Shown here one piece after another: positions 11,192-19,298 of a DNA stretch of 64,000 nucleotides; positions within the stretch are counted from its first letter, which is position 1, and each line of letters starts with the position of its first letter. Source of the stretch: JAHEJJ01 sp965212205. Lineage in GTDB: Bacteria > Bacteroidota > Bacteroidia > Flavobacteriales > Flavobacteriaceae. A model generated the notes under the pieces. The model searched no databases, was not told the origin of the DNA, and was given only the letters and a program-made list of their open reading frames with translations. The stretch is from the NCBI GenBank assembly GCA_965212205.1, contig CBDBUX010000011.1:62001-126000 (forward strand). Reading direction: 5' to 3'. Made by a program: the position numbers and the translations under genes.

Positions 11192-12451
11192 ATGGATAAA
11201 AATTTTGAAACAATTGAAATGAAAGAATTATTAAGCAAGTACGAAAATAAGACCCCTGAAATAGTCTTTAACTGGAAAGATTCTGAGACCGAAGCGGAAG
11301 GTTGGACAGTAATTAATTCTTTGAGGGGTGGGGCGGCTGGTGGTGGCACCCGGATGAGGGAAGGTTTGGATATGAATGAAGTACTGTCGCTGGCCAAAAC
11401 CATGGAGGTGAAATTTACAGTGTCCGGACCTCCTATTGGCGGGGCAAAGTCCGGAATAAATTTTAATCCTAATGACCCCCGGAAGAAAGGAGTACTTGAA
11501 CGATGGTATAAGGCTGTAGCCCCTTTGCTGAAATCGTATTACGGCACGGGGGGAGATTTAAATGTTGATGAAGTACTGGAAGTGATCCCCATAACAGAAG
11601 ATGTTGGGGTCTGGCATCCTCAGGAGGGGGTGTTTAATGGTCACTTCAGACCTTCAGAAGCAGATAAAATCAATAGAATTGGCCAATTACGACTCGGGGT
11701 TAAGAAAGTGATTGAAAGCGATCATTATTCGCCCGATCCCAGGAAAAAATATACTGTGGCAGATATGATTACAGGATTTGGAGTCGCAGAAGCCGTCAGG
11801 CACTATTATGATATCTATGGTGGGACAGTTATCGGCAAAAAGACAATCGTACAAGGTTTTGGCAATGTTGGTTCGGCTGCCGCATTTTATCTGGCACAAA
11901 TGGGTGCGAGGATTGTTGGAATTATCGATCGGGTAGGCGGGGTGATTAATGAAGATGGTTTTAGTTTCGATGAGATTAAACATTTCTTTTTACATAAAAA
12001 GGGTAATATGCTCATCGCCGATGCAGATAGGATGATCCCCTTTGATGAGATCAACAAAAGAGTTTGGGGGCTACAGGCCGAGATTTTTGCCCCCTGTGCG
12101 GCATCGAGACTTATCAGTAAAGAGCAAATATCAGAATTGATCGATACCGGGCTTGAAGTTATATCTTGTGGGGCTAATGTTCCATTTGCAGATAAGGAGA
12201 TTTTTTTCGGCCCCATAATGGAGTATACCGATGAGAGAGTAAGCCTTATTCCGGACTTTATTTCCAACTGTGGCATGGCACGGGTTTTTGCCTATTTTAT
12301 GGAAAGACGGGTTCAGATGGACGACGAAAAAATATTTAGTGATACATCAGATACCATTCGAAAAGCAATTTTAAATATCTTTAAGCAGAATGTTTCAAAA
12401 GAGAACATCAGTAAGACGGCATTTGAGATTGCGTTAAAACAATTATTATAA
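11192..12451 (+). CDS. Glu/Leu/Phe/Val dehydrogenase
   Basis: NAD(P)-dependent amino-acid dehydrogenase (419 aa) of the ELFV family, catalysing reversible oxidative deamination of an amino acid to a 2-oxo acid plus ammonia. The substrate-side motif PIGGAKSG carries the active-site lysine (Lys86), in the place of the usual PxGGGKGG. A Rossmann fold starts near 216 (QGFGNVGSAAA). Conserved NCGMARV and FAYFMERR blocks lie near the C-terminus. Which amino acid it prefers cannot be read from sequence; glutamate is the default guess. It is followed 13 bases later by the antiporter gene, so the two may be co-transcribed. It lies near gltBD, another ammonia/glutamate enzyme. Confidence 0.9.
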   Translation: MDKNFETIEMKELLSKYENKTPEIVFNWKDSETEAEGWTVINSLRGGAAGGGTRMREGLDMNEVLSLAKTMEVKFTVSGPPIGGAKSGINFNPNDPRKKGVLERWYKAVAPLLKSYYGTGGDLNVDEVLEVIPITEDVGVWHPQEGVFNGHFRPSEADKINRIGQLRLGVKKVIESDHYSPDPRKKYTVADMITGFGVAEAVRHYYDIYGGTVIGKKTIVQGFGNVGSAAAFYLAQMGARIVGIIDRVGGVINEDGFSFDEIKHFFLHKKGNMLIADADRMIPFDEINKRVWGLQAEIFAPCAASRLISKEQISELIDTGLEVISCGANVPFADKEIFFGPIMEYTDERVSLIPDFISNCGMARVFAYFMERRVQMDDEKIFSDTSDTIRKAILNIFKQNVSKENISKTAFEIALKQLL

Positions 12452-12464
12452 AAACCAACCTTTT

Positions 12465-13799
12465 ATGGAAACCATAATTATTATTGTATTCTTAGTAGGC
12501 TATCTGGCCATTACCCTGGAGCACAACCTGAAAATTGATAAGCTGATACCAGCTCTTGCCATGATGGCAATTTTGTGGGCTATTATCGCCTTAGCACATA
12601 TGCCTGTTTTTGAGGTTAATGCTGAGTTGAAGGAACTCGAACCTTCTCATTTAGACGAAATGCTACTCCATCATCTGGGCAAAACCGCAGAAATACTGGT
12701 CTTTCTTCTCGGCGCGATGACTATTGTAGAGATCATTGACTATTTTGATGGTTTCGCAACAATAAAAGGGTATATAAAAACTAAGAGTAAAAAGAGATTA
12801 TTATGGCTTTTTTCCATATTGGCATTTATTCTTTCGGCGATTATTGATAATCTGACGGCTACCATAGTATTGGTTACTATCCTTCAAAAAGTGATCAAGG
12901 ACCGGAATACCAGATTATGGTTTGCAGGTTTAATTGTTATAAATGCCAATGCAGGTGGTGCATGGTCTCCTATCGGTGATGTAACCACCACCATGCTATG
13001 GATTGCGAATAAGGTTTCGGCCTCACAACTGGTTATCAATGTACTATTACCTTCTATTGTTTGTATGGTTGTGCCCACCCTTATAGCACAGCAATTCAAA
13101 GCATTTAAAGGCGAAATCGAGGCAGATATTATCGAAGAAGCCCCTAAATCCAAATTCGGATCTACCATGCTCTATCTCGGTTTGGGGTCTATTGTTTTTG
13201 TTCCCTTTTTCAAGACGATAACGCATTTACCTCCATATGTAGGGATGATGTTATCTCTTGCCATTGTAGCAACGTTTGCGGAGATCTACAGTAGCACCAA
13301 GTTTAGCATTTCGAGTGTTGATCGAGATGAACATACGGAGGGTGGACATCATAGTCCGGTTCATTCGTCTTTATCGAAGATAGAATTACCCAGCATACTT
13401 TTTTTCCTTGGGATTCTTTTGGCTGTTGCTGCCCTGGAATCACTCGGTTATTTATTCCATTATGCGGAAGCTATGAATCAGGCGATTCCCAATACCGATA
13501 TTGTGGTAATGCTTCTTGGGGTAGGATCTGCTATTATCGATAATGTACCACTGGTTGCCGCCAGTATGGGGATGTTCTCAGAATCAATGGATAGTCCACT
13601 GTGGCATTTTATTGCTTATTCAGCAGGAACAGGGGGTAGCATGCTAATAATAGGATCTGCCGCAGGCGTTGTGGCGATGGGGATGGAAAAAATTGATTTT
13701 TTCTGGTACCTGAGAAAAATTGCCATATTAGCTTTTGCCGGATTTGTCGCAGGGGCCATATGCTTTATCCTTATGCGTGATTTTGTCATATATGCATAA
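12465..13799 (+). CDS. nhaD: NhaD-type sodium:proton antiporter
   Basis: Inner-membrane antiporter (444 aa) of the ion-transporter superfamily that includes ArsB and NhaD, exchanging Na+ (or Li+) for H+. There are about a dozen hydrophobic segments. Family-typical blocks are seen: LSAIIDNLTATIV near 125, the membrane-buried NANAGGAWSPIGDVTT near 165, and GVGSAIIDNVPLVAA near 360, the second internal repeat carrying the same IIDN motif. A cytoplasmic loop with histidines and acids (HTEGGHHSPVH) lies at about 287-297. It starts 13 bases after the dehydrogenase gene. Confidence 0.9.
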   Translation: METIIIIVFLVGYLAITLEHNLKIDKLIPALAMMAILWAIIALAHMPVFEVNAELKELEPSHLDEMLLHHLGKTAEILVFLLGAMTIVEIIDYFDGFATIKGYIKTKSKKRLLWLFSILAFILSAIIDNLTATIVLVTILQKVIKDRNTRLWFAGLIVINANAGGAWSPIGDVTTTMLWIANKVSASQLVINVLLPSIVCMVVPTLIAQQFKAFKGEIEADIIEEAPKSKFGSTMLYLGLGSIVFVPFFKTITHLPPYVGMMLSLAIVATFAEIYSSTKFSISSVDRDEHTEGGHHSPVHSSLSKIELPSILFFLGILLAVAALESLGYLFHYAEAMNQAIPNTDIVVMLLGVGSAIIDNVPLVAASMGMFSESMDSPLWHFIAYSAGTGGSMLIIGSAAGVVAMGMEKIDFFWYLRKIAILAFAGFVAGAICFILMRDFVIYA

Positions 13800-13850
13800 T
13801 TTTATCGACAAAACGCCGTTATTAAGGCAAATTACTAATAGAGAACATAT

Positions 13851-14543
13851 ATGATTATCCAAGACCTCATCGATGAGACCCAGGTTGGGGAGGTGGTCTC
13901 AGAGGAAAAAACACTTTCCGTAGTTGAATTGATTCTTAATGGTGGTACAGGAAGTATCGTCATTATTTCTGTTCTGTTTGCTATGTTGGCGGTGGCCCTT
14001 TATATCTACTTCGAGCGGTTACTTGCGATTAAAGCTGCATCCAGGATCGATAAGAATTTTATGAATCAGATTCGTGATCATGTAATAAACGGAAAATTAG
14101 ATTCGGCTAAGATATTATGTGCTCAAACAGATTCACCGGTAGCCAGACTTACTGAAAAAGGTGTCTCGAGGATCGGGAAGCCGCTAGACGATATCAATAC
14201 GGCAATAGAGAATGCCGGAACCCTGGAAGTTTATAAACTGGAGAAGAACGTTAATGTACTGGCAACAGTAGCAGGTGCGGCACCCATGATTGGCTTCCTC
14301 GGGACAGTAATTGGGATGATCATTGCTTTTCATCAAATGGCCAGCAGTGGAGGACAGGCCGAAATGGGGGCTTTGGCTTCAGGGATTTATACGGCAATGA
14401 CCACTACGGTAGCTGGTTTGGTTGTAGGTATAATTGCTTATATGGGCTATAATCACCTGGTGAACCGTACAGATAAGGTAGTTCATAAAATGGAAGCTAA
14501 TGCGGTAGAATTCCTCGATTTATTAAATGAACCCGTTTCCTAG
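13851..14543 (+). CDS. exbB: MotA/TolQ/ExbB proton channel protein
   Basis: Inner-membrane component (230 aa) of an ExbB-ExbD-TonB energy-transducing complex that uses the proton gradient to drive outer-membrane transport or envelope upkeep. Three membrane segments are seen at about 34-55, 133-160 and 172-200, with a large cytoplasmic loop between the first two. The conserved TVAGAAPMIGFLGTVIGMI lies in segment two and the TAMTTTVAGLVVGI pore segment in three. It is the first gene of a tight run exbB-exbD-tonB-folC. It may equally be a TolQ-like member; the family cannot be split by sequence alone. Confidence 0.9.
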   Translation: MIIQDLIDETQVGEVVSEEKTLSVVELILNGGTGSIVIISVLFAMLAVALYIYFERLLAIKAASRIDKNFMNQIRDHVINGKLDSAKILCAQTDSPVARLTEKGVSRIGKPLDDINTAIENAGTLEVYKLEKNVNVLATVAGAAPMIGFLGTVIGMIIAFHQMASSGGQAEMGALASGIYTAMTTTVAGLVVGIIAYMGYNHLVNRTDKVVHKMEANAVEFLDLLNEPVS

Positions 14544-14549
14544 ACAGTG

Positions 14550-14936
14550 ATGAAATTAAAAGGGCGAAATAAAATCAATCCGGAATTTAGCATGTCTTCA
14601 ATGACAGATATCGTTTTTCTCTTACTGATATTTTTCATGCTGACAGCCAACGCGCCAAATGCGTTAGACTTATTGCTTCCCAAGGCAAGGGGGAAATCGA
14701 CAAATACACAGAATGTTTCGGTTACCATTAACAAGAACCTTCAATATTTTGTGAATAACGAACAGATTAACGGAGAATACGTTGAAATTGAATTAAAAAA
14801 AGCACTGGAAGGCAAAGATAAACCTACCATTATCCTTAGGGCGGAAGAAAGTGTGGCCATCAAAGAGGCTGTTAACGTCATGGATATTGCGAATAGGAAC
14901 AGCTACAAGGTGATCCTGGCAGTGCGACCGAATTAA
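14550..14936 (+). CDS. exbD: ExbD/TolR biopolymer transport protein
   Basis: Partner of the ExbB-like channel (128 aa from this ATG; a GTG just before it is in frame). It has one N-terminal membrane segment (about 20-38, MTDIVFLLLIFFMLTAN) carrying the conserved aspartate that takes part in proton translocation. A short periplasmic domain follows, ending in a typical ILAVRPN-like strand. It begins 6 bases after exbB stops. Its stop overlaps the next start (TAATG), so translation is probably coupled. Confidence 0.9.
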   Translation: MKLKGRNKINPEFSMSSMTDIVFLLLIFFMLTANAPNALDLLLPKARGKSTNTQNVSVTINKNLQYFVNNEQINGEYVEIELKKALEGKDKPTIILRAEESVAIKEAVNVMDIANRNSYKVILAVRPN

Positions 14937-15853
14937 TGTCGCTATTTGATACGAGACACAAGAAAAAATCCTTTACACTTACGACCATTCTTCTAAGTGT
15001 GCTGCTGATATTGATGTTTTATATCGGCCTTTCCTATCTGGAACCCCCAATTGAAACAGGTATTACAGTAAATTTTGGTACTCTCGAATTTGGCAGTGGA
15101 GAAAAGCAGCCAAAGAAAAAAGTAAAATCGGTTCCCATTAAGAAGCCTATAGTAAAAGATCAACCCAAGGTTGAGGAGTCTGAACCTGAGGAAAAGGAAA
15201 TCGAGGAAAGTATGTCTGAAGAGAAACCGGCAGAGAAGTTACTTACCCAGGAGAATGAAGAGTCTATCAAGCTAAAGCAGCAAAAAGAGGCTGAGCGAAG
15301 AGCAGAGGAGGCCAGGAAAGCAAAGGAAGAGGCAGACAAAAAGGCAAAGGAGGAGGCAGAGAGAATAGAACGCGAACAGAAAGCCGCCGAAGAAAAAATC
15401 CGCAAAGAACAGGAAGCTAAAAAAGAGAAACTCAATGCCCTTATAGGAGGATTAAACGAAGCTGATGGCGAAGTGGAAGGCGGGGAAGGCGATGACCAGC
15501 TCGCTGGAGATAAGGGCGACCCGGATGGTGATCCCTATGCCAGCACCTATTATGGGAGCCCTGGCAGCGGTTCCGGCACAGGAGGATATGGGCTTAGTGG
15601 AAGATCTTTAGCCAGCAGCGGTAAGGTGAAGCAGGAATGTAACGAGGCGGGTCGTGTGGTGGTAAAAATTGTAGTGGACAGGAATGGGAAGGTAGTACAA
15701 GCTACTCCAGGTGTGAAAGGTACAAATAACAATAACCCATGTTTGCTGGAGCCTGCCCGTAAGACGGCGTTCTTACACAAGTGGAAACCAGATTCTGATG
15801 CGCCTGATCAACAAGTTGGATTTGTGGTGGTCAACTTTAAACTGGGAGAGTGA
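14936..15853 (+). CDS. TonB/TolA-like energy transducer
   Basis: Periplasm-spanning protein (305 aa). A membrane anchor lies at about 14-33. A Lys/Glu/Pro-rich stretch follows, then a highly charged coiled coil of EAxRKAKEEA type at about 105-165. A Gly/Ser-rich linker leads to a C-terminal domain (about 215-305) with GRVVVKIVVDRNGKV, typical of TonB C-terminal domains. Two cysteines (in QECNE and NPCLL) could form a disulfide. Being next to exbB and exbD, it should carry their energy to an outer-membrane partner. The long coiled coil is more TolA-like, but no tolB or pal is adjacent. Confidence 0.82.
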   Translation: MSLFDTRHKKKSFTLTTILLSVLLILMFYIGLSYLEPPIETGITVNFGTLEFGSGEKQPKKKVKSVPIKKPIVKDQPKVEESEPEEKEIEESMSEEKPAEKLLTQENEESIKLKQQKEAERRAEEARKAKEEADKKAKEEAERIEREQKAAEEKIRKEQEAKKEKLNALIGGLNEADGEVEGGEGDDQLAGDKGDPDGDPYASTYYGSPGSGSGTGGYGLSGRSLASSGKVKQECNEAGRVVVKIVVDRNGKVVQATPGVKGTNNNNPCLLEPARKTAFLHKWKPDSDAPDQQVGFVVVNFKLGE

Positions 15854-17061
15854 CCTACGAGCAGACCCTTGTATGGTTGTTTGGACAGCTTCCCATGTAC
15901 CAGCAGAAAGGAAAGGATGCCTATACCTACAAACTAGACAATATCCGGGCACTTACATCTTACCTGGGTAACCCTCATCAAAATTTTAAAAGCATACATG
16001 TTGGCGGGACTAATGGAAAAGGTTCCTCTAGTCATATGATGGCTTCAATACTCCAGGAAGCAGGATATAAAGTAGGTCTGTATACCTCTCCCCATCTAAA
16101 GGATTTTCGGGAACGCTTAAAAATCAACGGCAAAATGGCACCAAAGTCATTTGTGATCGATTTTATAAAAGAACACAAGTCCTTCTTTGAAAAAAACCAG
16201 CTTTCATTTTTTGAAATGACGGTAGGAATGGCCTTCGATTATTTTGCCAGGGAGAAGGTAGACATCGCAATTATTGAAGTAGGCCTGGGTGGCCGATTAG
16301 ACTCTACTAATATTATCACCCCTGAAGTCTCTTTGATTACCAATATTGGATGGGACCATATGGATTTACTGGGGAGTTCAATTCCCCTGATCGCCGCGGA
16401 AAAAGCAGGGATTATTAAGAGCGGTATCCCTGTAGTGATCAGTGAATATGATTCGGAAACCGCTACGGTCTTTGAGGAAGTAGCCCGGAAAAAAGAATCG
16501 CCACTGATTTTTGCCTCTAATGAGGTCAAAGAAAATTACCCTAGCTCGTTGCTTGGGGATTACCAGGCCAGAAACGTGAAAGGAGTTGTAGCCACCTTAA
16601 GGAGCTTGAAAGGCTTTGAGATCACGAGTAATCACATCAGAGAGGGACTACTCAATGTGGTTAGCAATACAGGTATATTGGGTCGCTGGCAGGTAATCGG
16701 GCATGATCCGATGATAATATGCGATACAGCGCATAATCGGGAAGGAATAGTTCTTGTTATGCAGCAACTTCTCGCTCAGGAATACAAGGAACTGCATTTG
16801 GTATTAGGGTTTGTACAGGATAAGAACCTGGAGGCCATTCTTCCTTTATTTCCAAGACAAGCTCATTATTATTGGGCCCGCCCAGATATTCGAAGAGGTC
16901 TGGATGTAGACATATTGCAGAGTGCTGCTGCTTCAAAAGGGCTGGACGGTACAAAGTATCGTTCAGTAAAAGAGGCATTAGACCAGGCGAGATCGAGGGC
17001 AGAAGATGCTGACCTGATCTTTGTTGGGGGGAGTACATTCACGGTGGCAGAAGTACTTTGA
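15850..17061 (+). CDS. folC: folylpolyglutamate synthase / dihydrofolate synthase
   Basis: Mur-ligase-type enzyme (403 aa) that adds glutamate to dihydropteroate and/or folates using ATP. The P-loop is GGTNGKGSS (52-60), with the conserved SPHLKDFRERLKIN block near 83-96 and EVGLGGRLDSTN near 142. The late CDTAHN motif and the GG(S/T)xFTVAEVL ending are also present. The start is GTG, overlapping the previous stop by four bases (GTGA), so it is translationally coupled to the TonB-like gene although the functions are unrelated. Whether it has one or both activities cannot be told. Confidence 0.93.
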   Translation: MTYEQTLVWLFGQLPMYQQKGKDAYTYKLDNIRALTSYLGNPHQNFKSIHVGGTNGKGSSSHMMASILQEAGYKVGLYTSPHLKDFRERLKINGKMAPKSFVIDFIKEHKSFFEKNQLSFFEMTVGMAFDYFAREKVDIAIIEVGLGGRLDSTNIITPEVSLITNIGWDHMDLLGSSIPLIAAEKAGIIKSGIPVVISEYDSETATVFEEVARKKESPLIFASNEVKENYPSSLLGDYQARNVKGVVATLRSLKGFEITSNHIREGLLNVVSNTGILGRWQVIGHDPMIICDTAHNREGIVLVMQQLLAQEYKELHLVLGFVQDKNLEAILPLFPRQAHYYWARPDIRRGLDVDILQSAAASKGLDGTKYRSVKEALDQARSRAEDADLIFVGGSTFTVAEVL

Positions 17062-17080
17062 TTTTTTAATGATGATTCTT

Positions 17081-17110
17081 TTGGGTAAAGGAAAAACTAC
17101 CTTATATTTG
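17081..17110 (+). promoter_or_regulatory. housekeeping promoter of tRNA-Val
   Basis: TTG at 17081-17083, exactly 19 bases, then TATATTTG at 17103-17110: a textbook Bacteroidetes sigma promoter. It ends 12 bases before the tRNA. It is a useful in-window reference for normal promoters. Confidence 0.85.
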
Positions 17111-17122
17111 CAGACCTTTTTA

Positions 17123-17197
17123 GGGCTCTTAGCTCAGCTGGTTCAGAGCACCTGCCTTACAAGCAGGGGGTCACTGGTTCGAATCCAGTAGGGCCCA
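17123..17197 (+). tRNA. tRNA-Val (TAC)
   Basis: 75-nt cloverleaf. The acceptor arms GGGCTCT and AGGGCCC pair, with one G-U. The anticodon loop CTTACAA gives anticodon TAC. The T arm ACTGG-TTCGAAT-CCAGT is perfect. The discriminator is A; CCA is not encoded. It has its own promoter and terminator. Confidence 0.96.
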
Positions 17198-17208
17198 CAA
17201 GAAAATGA

Positions 17209-17236
17209 AAGCTCAACACATCGTGTTGGGCTTTTT
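17209..17236 (+). terminator. tRNA-Val terminator
   Basis: An 11-base-pair stem (AAGCTCAACAC with GTGTTGGGCTT, one G-U) around the loop ATC, followed by TTT and more T-rich sequence. Confidence 0.85.
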
Positions 17237-17328
17237 ATTTCGCACTAATTGAGCTTGCTCAATTGGGTAACCAATAAAAGCCCAAATTACCCGAAGGGTT
17301 TGAGCTTTCATTCTGACCTCGGTTCACA

Positions 17329-17355
17329 ATGGATCATAGCGAAGCTATAATCCAT
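17329..17355. repeat. imperfect palindrome, copy 1
   Basis: ATGGATCATAGC, loop GAA, GCTATAATCCAT: 11 of 12 pairs, with one C/A mismatch. Same family as 17460-17482. Confidence 0.6.
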
Positions 17356-17459
17356 GTAATTGGATTTATGAAGGGAATAAATAAGTAGCCATCCCATTAA
17401 GGGTGGTTTGTTTTCTACCTACACGCCGGGAGGCAGGTTTGCAGGAGCGGTTTTAATCT

Positions 17460-17482
17460 GGATCATGGCGCAGCCATAATCC
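17460..17482. repeat. imperfect palindrome, copy 2
   Basis: GGATCATGGC, loop GCA, GCCATAATCC. Relative to copy 1 an A-T pair has become G-C on both arms, and the C/A mismatch is at the same place. Confidence 0.6.
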
Positions 17483-17651
17483 GGGTATTTGATTGATCGA
17501 AGGGGAAAGAAAAACGAGATTCGCGTTAGCGGATTATTATTTCTATTTGCAGTAGGGGGTTTATTCTGGATCATGGCTGGGACGTAACCCATTTATATAG
17601 TATTAGTAGTGGCTGAAAAAGCAGGCTTTGATAAGCCTGCAGGTTTTCTAT

Positions 17652-17698
17652 CCCGAAGCTTCGGTCGGGACAGGCCCTGAAGCTTCGGTCAGGACAGG
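17652..17698. repeat. tandem 23-base hairpin repeat, two units
   Basis: The units at 17652-17674 and 17676-17698 differ at only two positions, and these two are paired with each other: CCCGA...TCGGG in unit 1, CCTGA...TCAGG in unit 2. The shared loop is AGCTTCGG and the shared tail ACAGG. Confidence 0.7.
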
Positions 17699-18050
17699 TT
17701 TGCAGTAGTGGTTTCCTGATGGATATTTAATCCGGTTCTATTCAGTAAGAGAAGAGTATTCACGAAAATCGATGCCTATATTTTAAAATAATGAGCGTCA
17801 GAACAGGAGTCCGGCATTTTTTTGTACATTTATTACTCCTGCCATATATATTTTCAAAATTCATAACGAATAACTTTTGTTTAATTAAGTCCCAATGCGC
17901 ATCAAGAAAGTGATCAATATCATATGCGTTCTTTAGGTTATAGTATAACTTGGCTCTTGAGTTTTAGCTATATCGTTGTTGTATTTGGATAATAAATAAC
18001 TTTAAACTTTATAATCGACCACCAAGAATTCTAACATTAAAACAATTAAG

Positions 18051-18890
18051 ATGAAAAACTTCTTACTAGCCACCCTTATTATTTTTGCTGTTAGCCCATT
18101 ATTTTCACAGGATGATGGCGACAAGAATCCTGTCCTCACTGATAATTTTATTATTGAAGTCGGTTGGTTTTCTCCACAAGAAAACATAGATCTGGGGGTA
18201 TCCGGTTCTGCAGATTTTGATGGTATTATCGAGGACATTGACTTTGATGAACAGTTGGGGCTATCAGGAGGTAATAATACGTTTAACCTGCATTTCAAAT
18301 GGAGATTTTCCAAATCTAATTTGTGGTACTTAACTGGTGAGTATTTCGGTGTAAGTCCTGAAGAAACGGTAACCATCAACGAGGAAATCGAATGGGAGGA
18401 CGTTGTTTATCCGGTGGGTGGTGAAGCCAATCTTGGATATAGCCTTTCTTTATACAGAATCTTCTTTGGGAGGGTCATTAGTCGAGGACAGAAACACGAG
18501 TTAGGGGCTGGATTGGGAATTCACGGTGTTAACACCAAGGCTTTTGTAGAGGGTGAAGCTTTCGTTGATGATCAATCAGTAGGTATCCAAAGAAGAGAAG
18601 AAAGTATATTCCTTCCGTTGCCGAACATTGGCGCGTCATATATCTGGGCCCCGTCGGCCAGGTGGTCCTTTCTGGCCCGTGTAGACTGGTTTGGGATAAA
18701 GATTGACAATATTTCTGGTGGTTTATGGAATGTTAGTCCGGGCGTCACTTTCCTGATTACGAAACACCTGGGGATTACAGGGAATTATCAATTTATAAAT
18801 TTCAACGCGGATATTGATCAGGAAGATTGGAAAGGCAGTTTTGATCTGTCTTTTGGTGGCCCCTCTTTACGACTTGTAGGTCATTTCTAA
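18051..18890 (+). CDS. predicted outer-membrane beta-barrel protein
   Basis: Unrecognised 279-aa protein with a clear signal peptide (MKNFLLATLIIFAVSPLFS, cleavage before Gln-Asp). It then has alternating aromatic/hydrophobic strands and acidic loops, and ends in LRLVGHF; the terminal Phe is the usual signal for barrel insertion. The pattern FIIEVGWFSPQ, FNLHFKWRF, LSLYRIFFGR, HELGAGLGI, SFLARVDWFGIKI fits an 8- to 12-strand barrel of unknown function. It stands alone, followed by its own terminator. Confidence 0.7.
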   Translation: MKNFLLATLIIFAVSPLFSQDDGDKNPVLTDNFIIEVGWFSPQENIDLGVSGSADFDGIIEDIDFDEQLGLSGGNNTFNLHFKWRFSKSNLWYLTGEYFGVSPEETVTINEEIEWEDVVYPVGGEANLGYSLSLYRIFFGRVISRGQKHELGAGLGIHGVNTKAFVEGEAFVDDQSVGIQRREESIFLPLPNIGASYIWAPSARWSFLARVDWFGIKIDNISGGLWNVSPGVTFLITKHLGITGNYQFINFNADIDQEDWKGSFDLSFGGPSLRLVGHF

Positions 18891-18919
18891 AAGATGGTAT
18901 TCATACATTTTAGTAAATG

Positions 18920-18950
18920 AAAAGAGCCTGGAAACGGGTTCTTTTCTTTT
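18920..18950 (+). terminator. terminator after outer-membrane protein gene
   Basis: AAAAGAGCC (18920-18928) pairs with GGTTCTTTT (18937-18945), followed by CTTTT. Confidence 0.7.
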
Positions 18951-19298
18951 GGATCAATCAATGTTTGATTTAATTGGGAATTGCAATACCCAATTAATGG
19001 GGCTAGCCGCCTCCTCCCCACATTATCAAGATAGCCTGCTTCACTGCAAAAATCAAGCATTAATTTTAATCACCCAGGAATAATACTCAATTTACATTCC
19101 GCCTGGCCCAAAAAGTTTGAGTTCACTTTTAGGACTACGGTTGATATTGAGGGCTTATGGCCGAATCTGATCAATGTCCTAGTCTATTTAACTATTATAC
19201 AGGGGTTTGAAGTCTGGTAGATGAGTTGCTTAAGGTGATTTTTCTATTGATAATTTGAGGGATTACCGCTATAAAAACAATAATTATTACATTTAAGC
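18951..19298. other. gene-free region before adenylate cyclase
   Basis: Contains repeat copy C (18999-19059) and AT-rich sequence upstream of the cyclase. No coding frame seems real. Confidence 0.5.
18999..19059. repeat. dispersed intergenic repeat, copy C
   Basis: Reads GGGGC..GCCGCCTCCTCCCC, then TATCAAGATAGCCTG and CACTGCAAAAATCAAGC. It aligns through its length with copies A and B near 27.7 kb. Confidence 0.65.

Larger units (their letters stand above)
17238..18050. other. gene-free repeat-rich region after tRNA-Val
   Basis: About 810 bases without a credible gene. It holds two related imperfect palindromes, a third half copy (GGATCATGGC at 17568-17577) and a tandem hairpin repeat at 17652-17698. 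The last 200 bases are AT-rich and should hold the promoter of the next gene. Position behind a tRNA suggests old insertions, but no integrase or att repeat is seen. Confidence 0.55.

Noticed and set aside
17123..18050. A genomic island or prophage integrated at tRNA-Val
   Set aside because: No repeat of the tRNA 3' end, integrase or phage gene is seen nearby.
19167..19180. CTGAT-CAAT-GTCCT before adenylate cyclase as a further regulon site
   Set aside because: Two mismatches, and only GGGGTTTG near the expected place, one base out; the start codon is about 90 bases further on.
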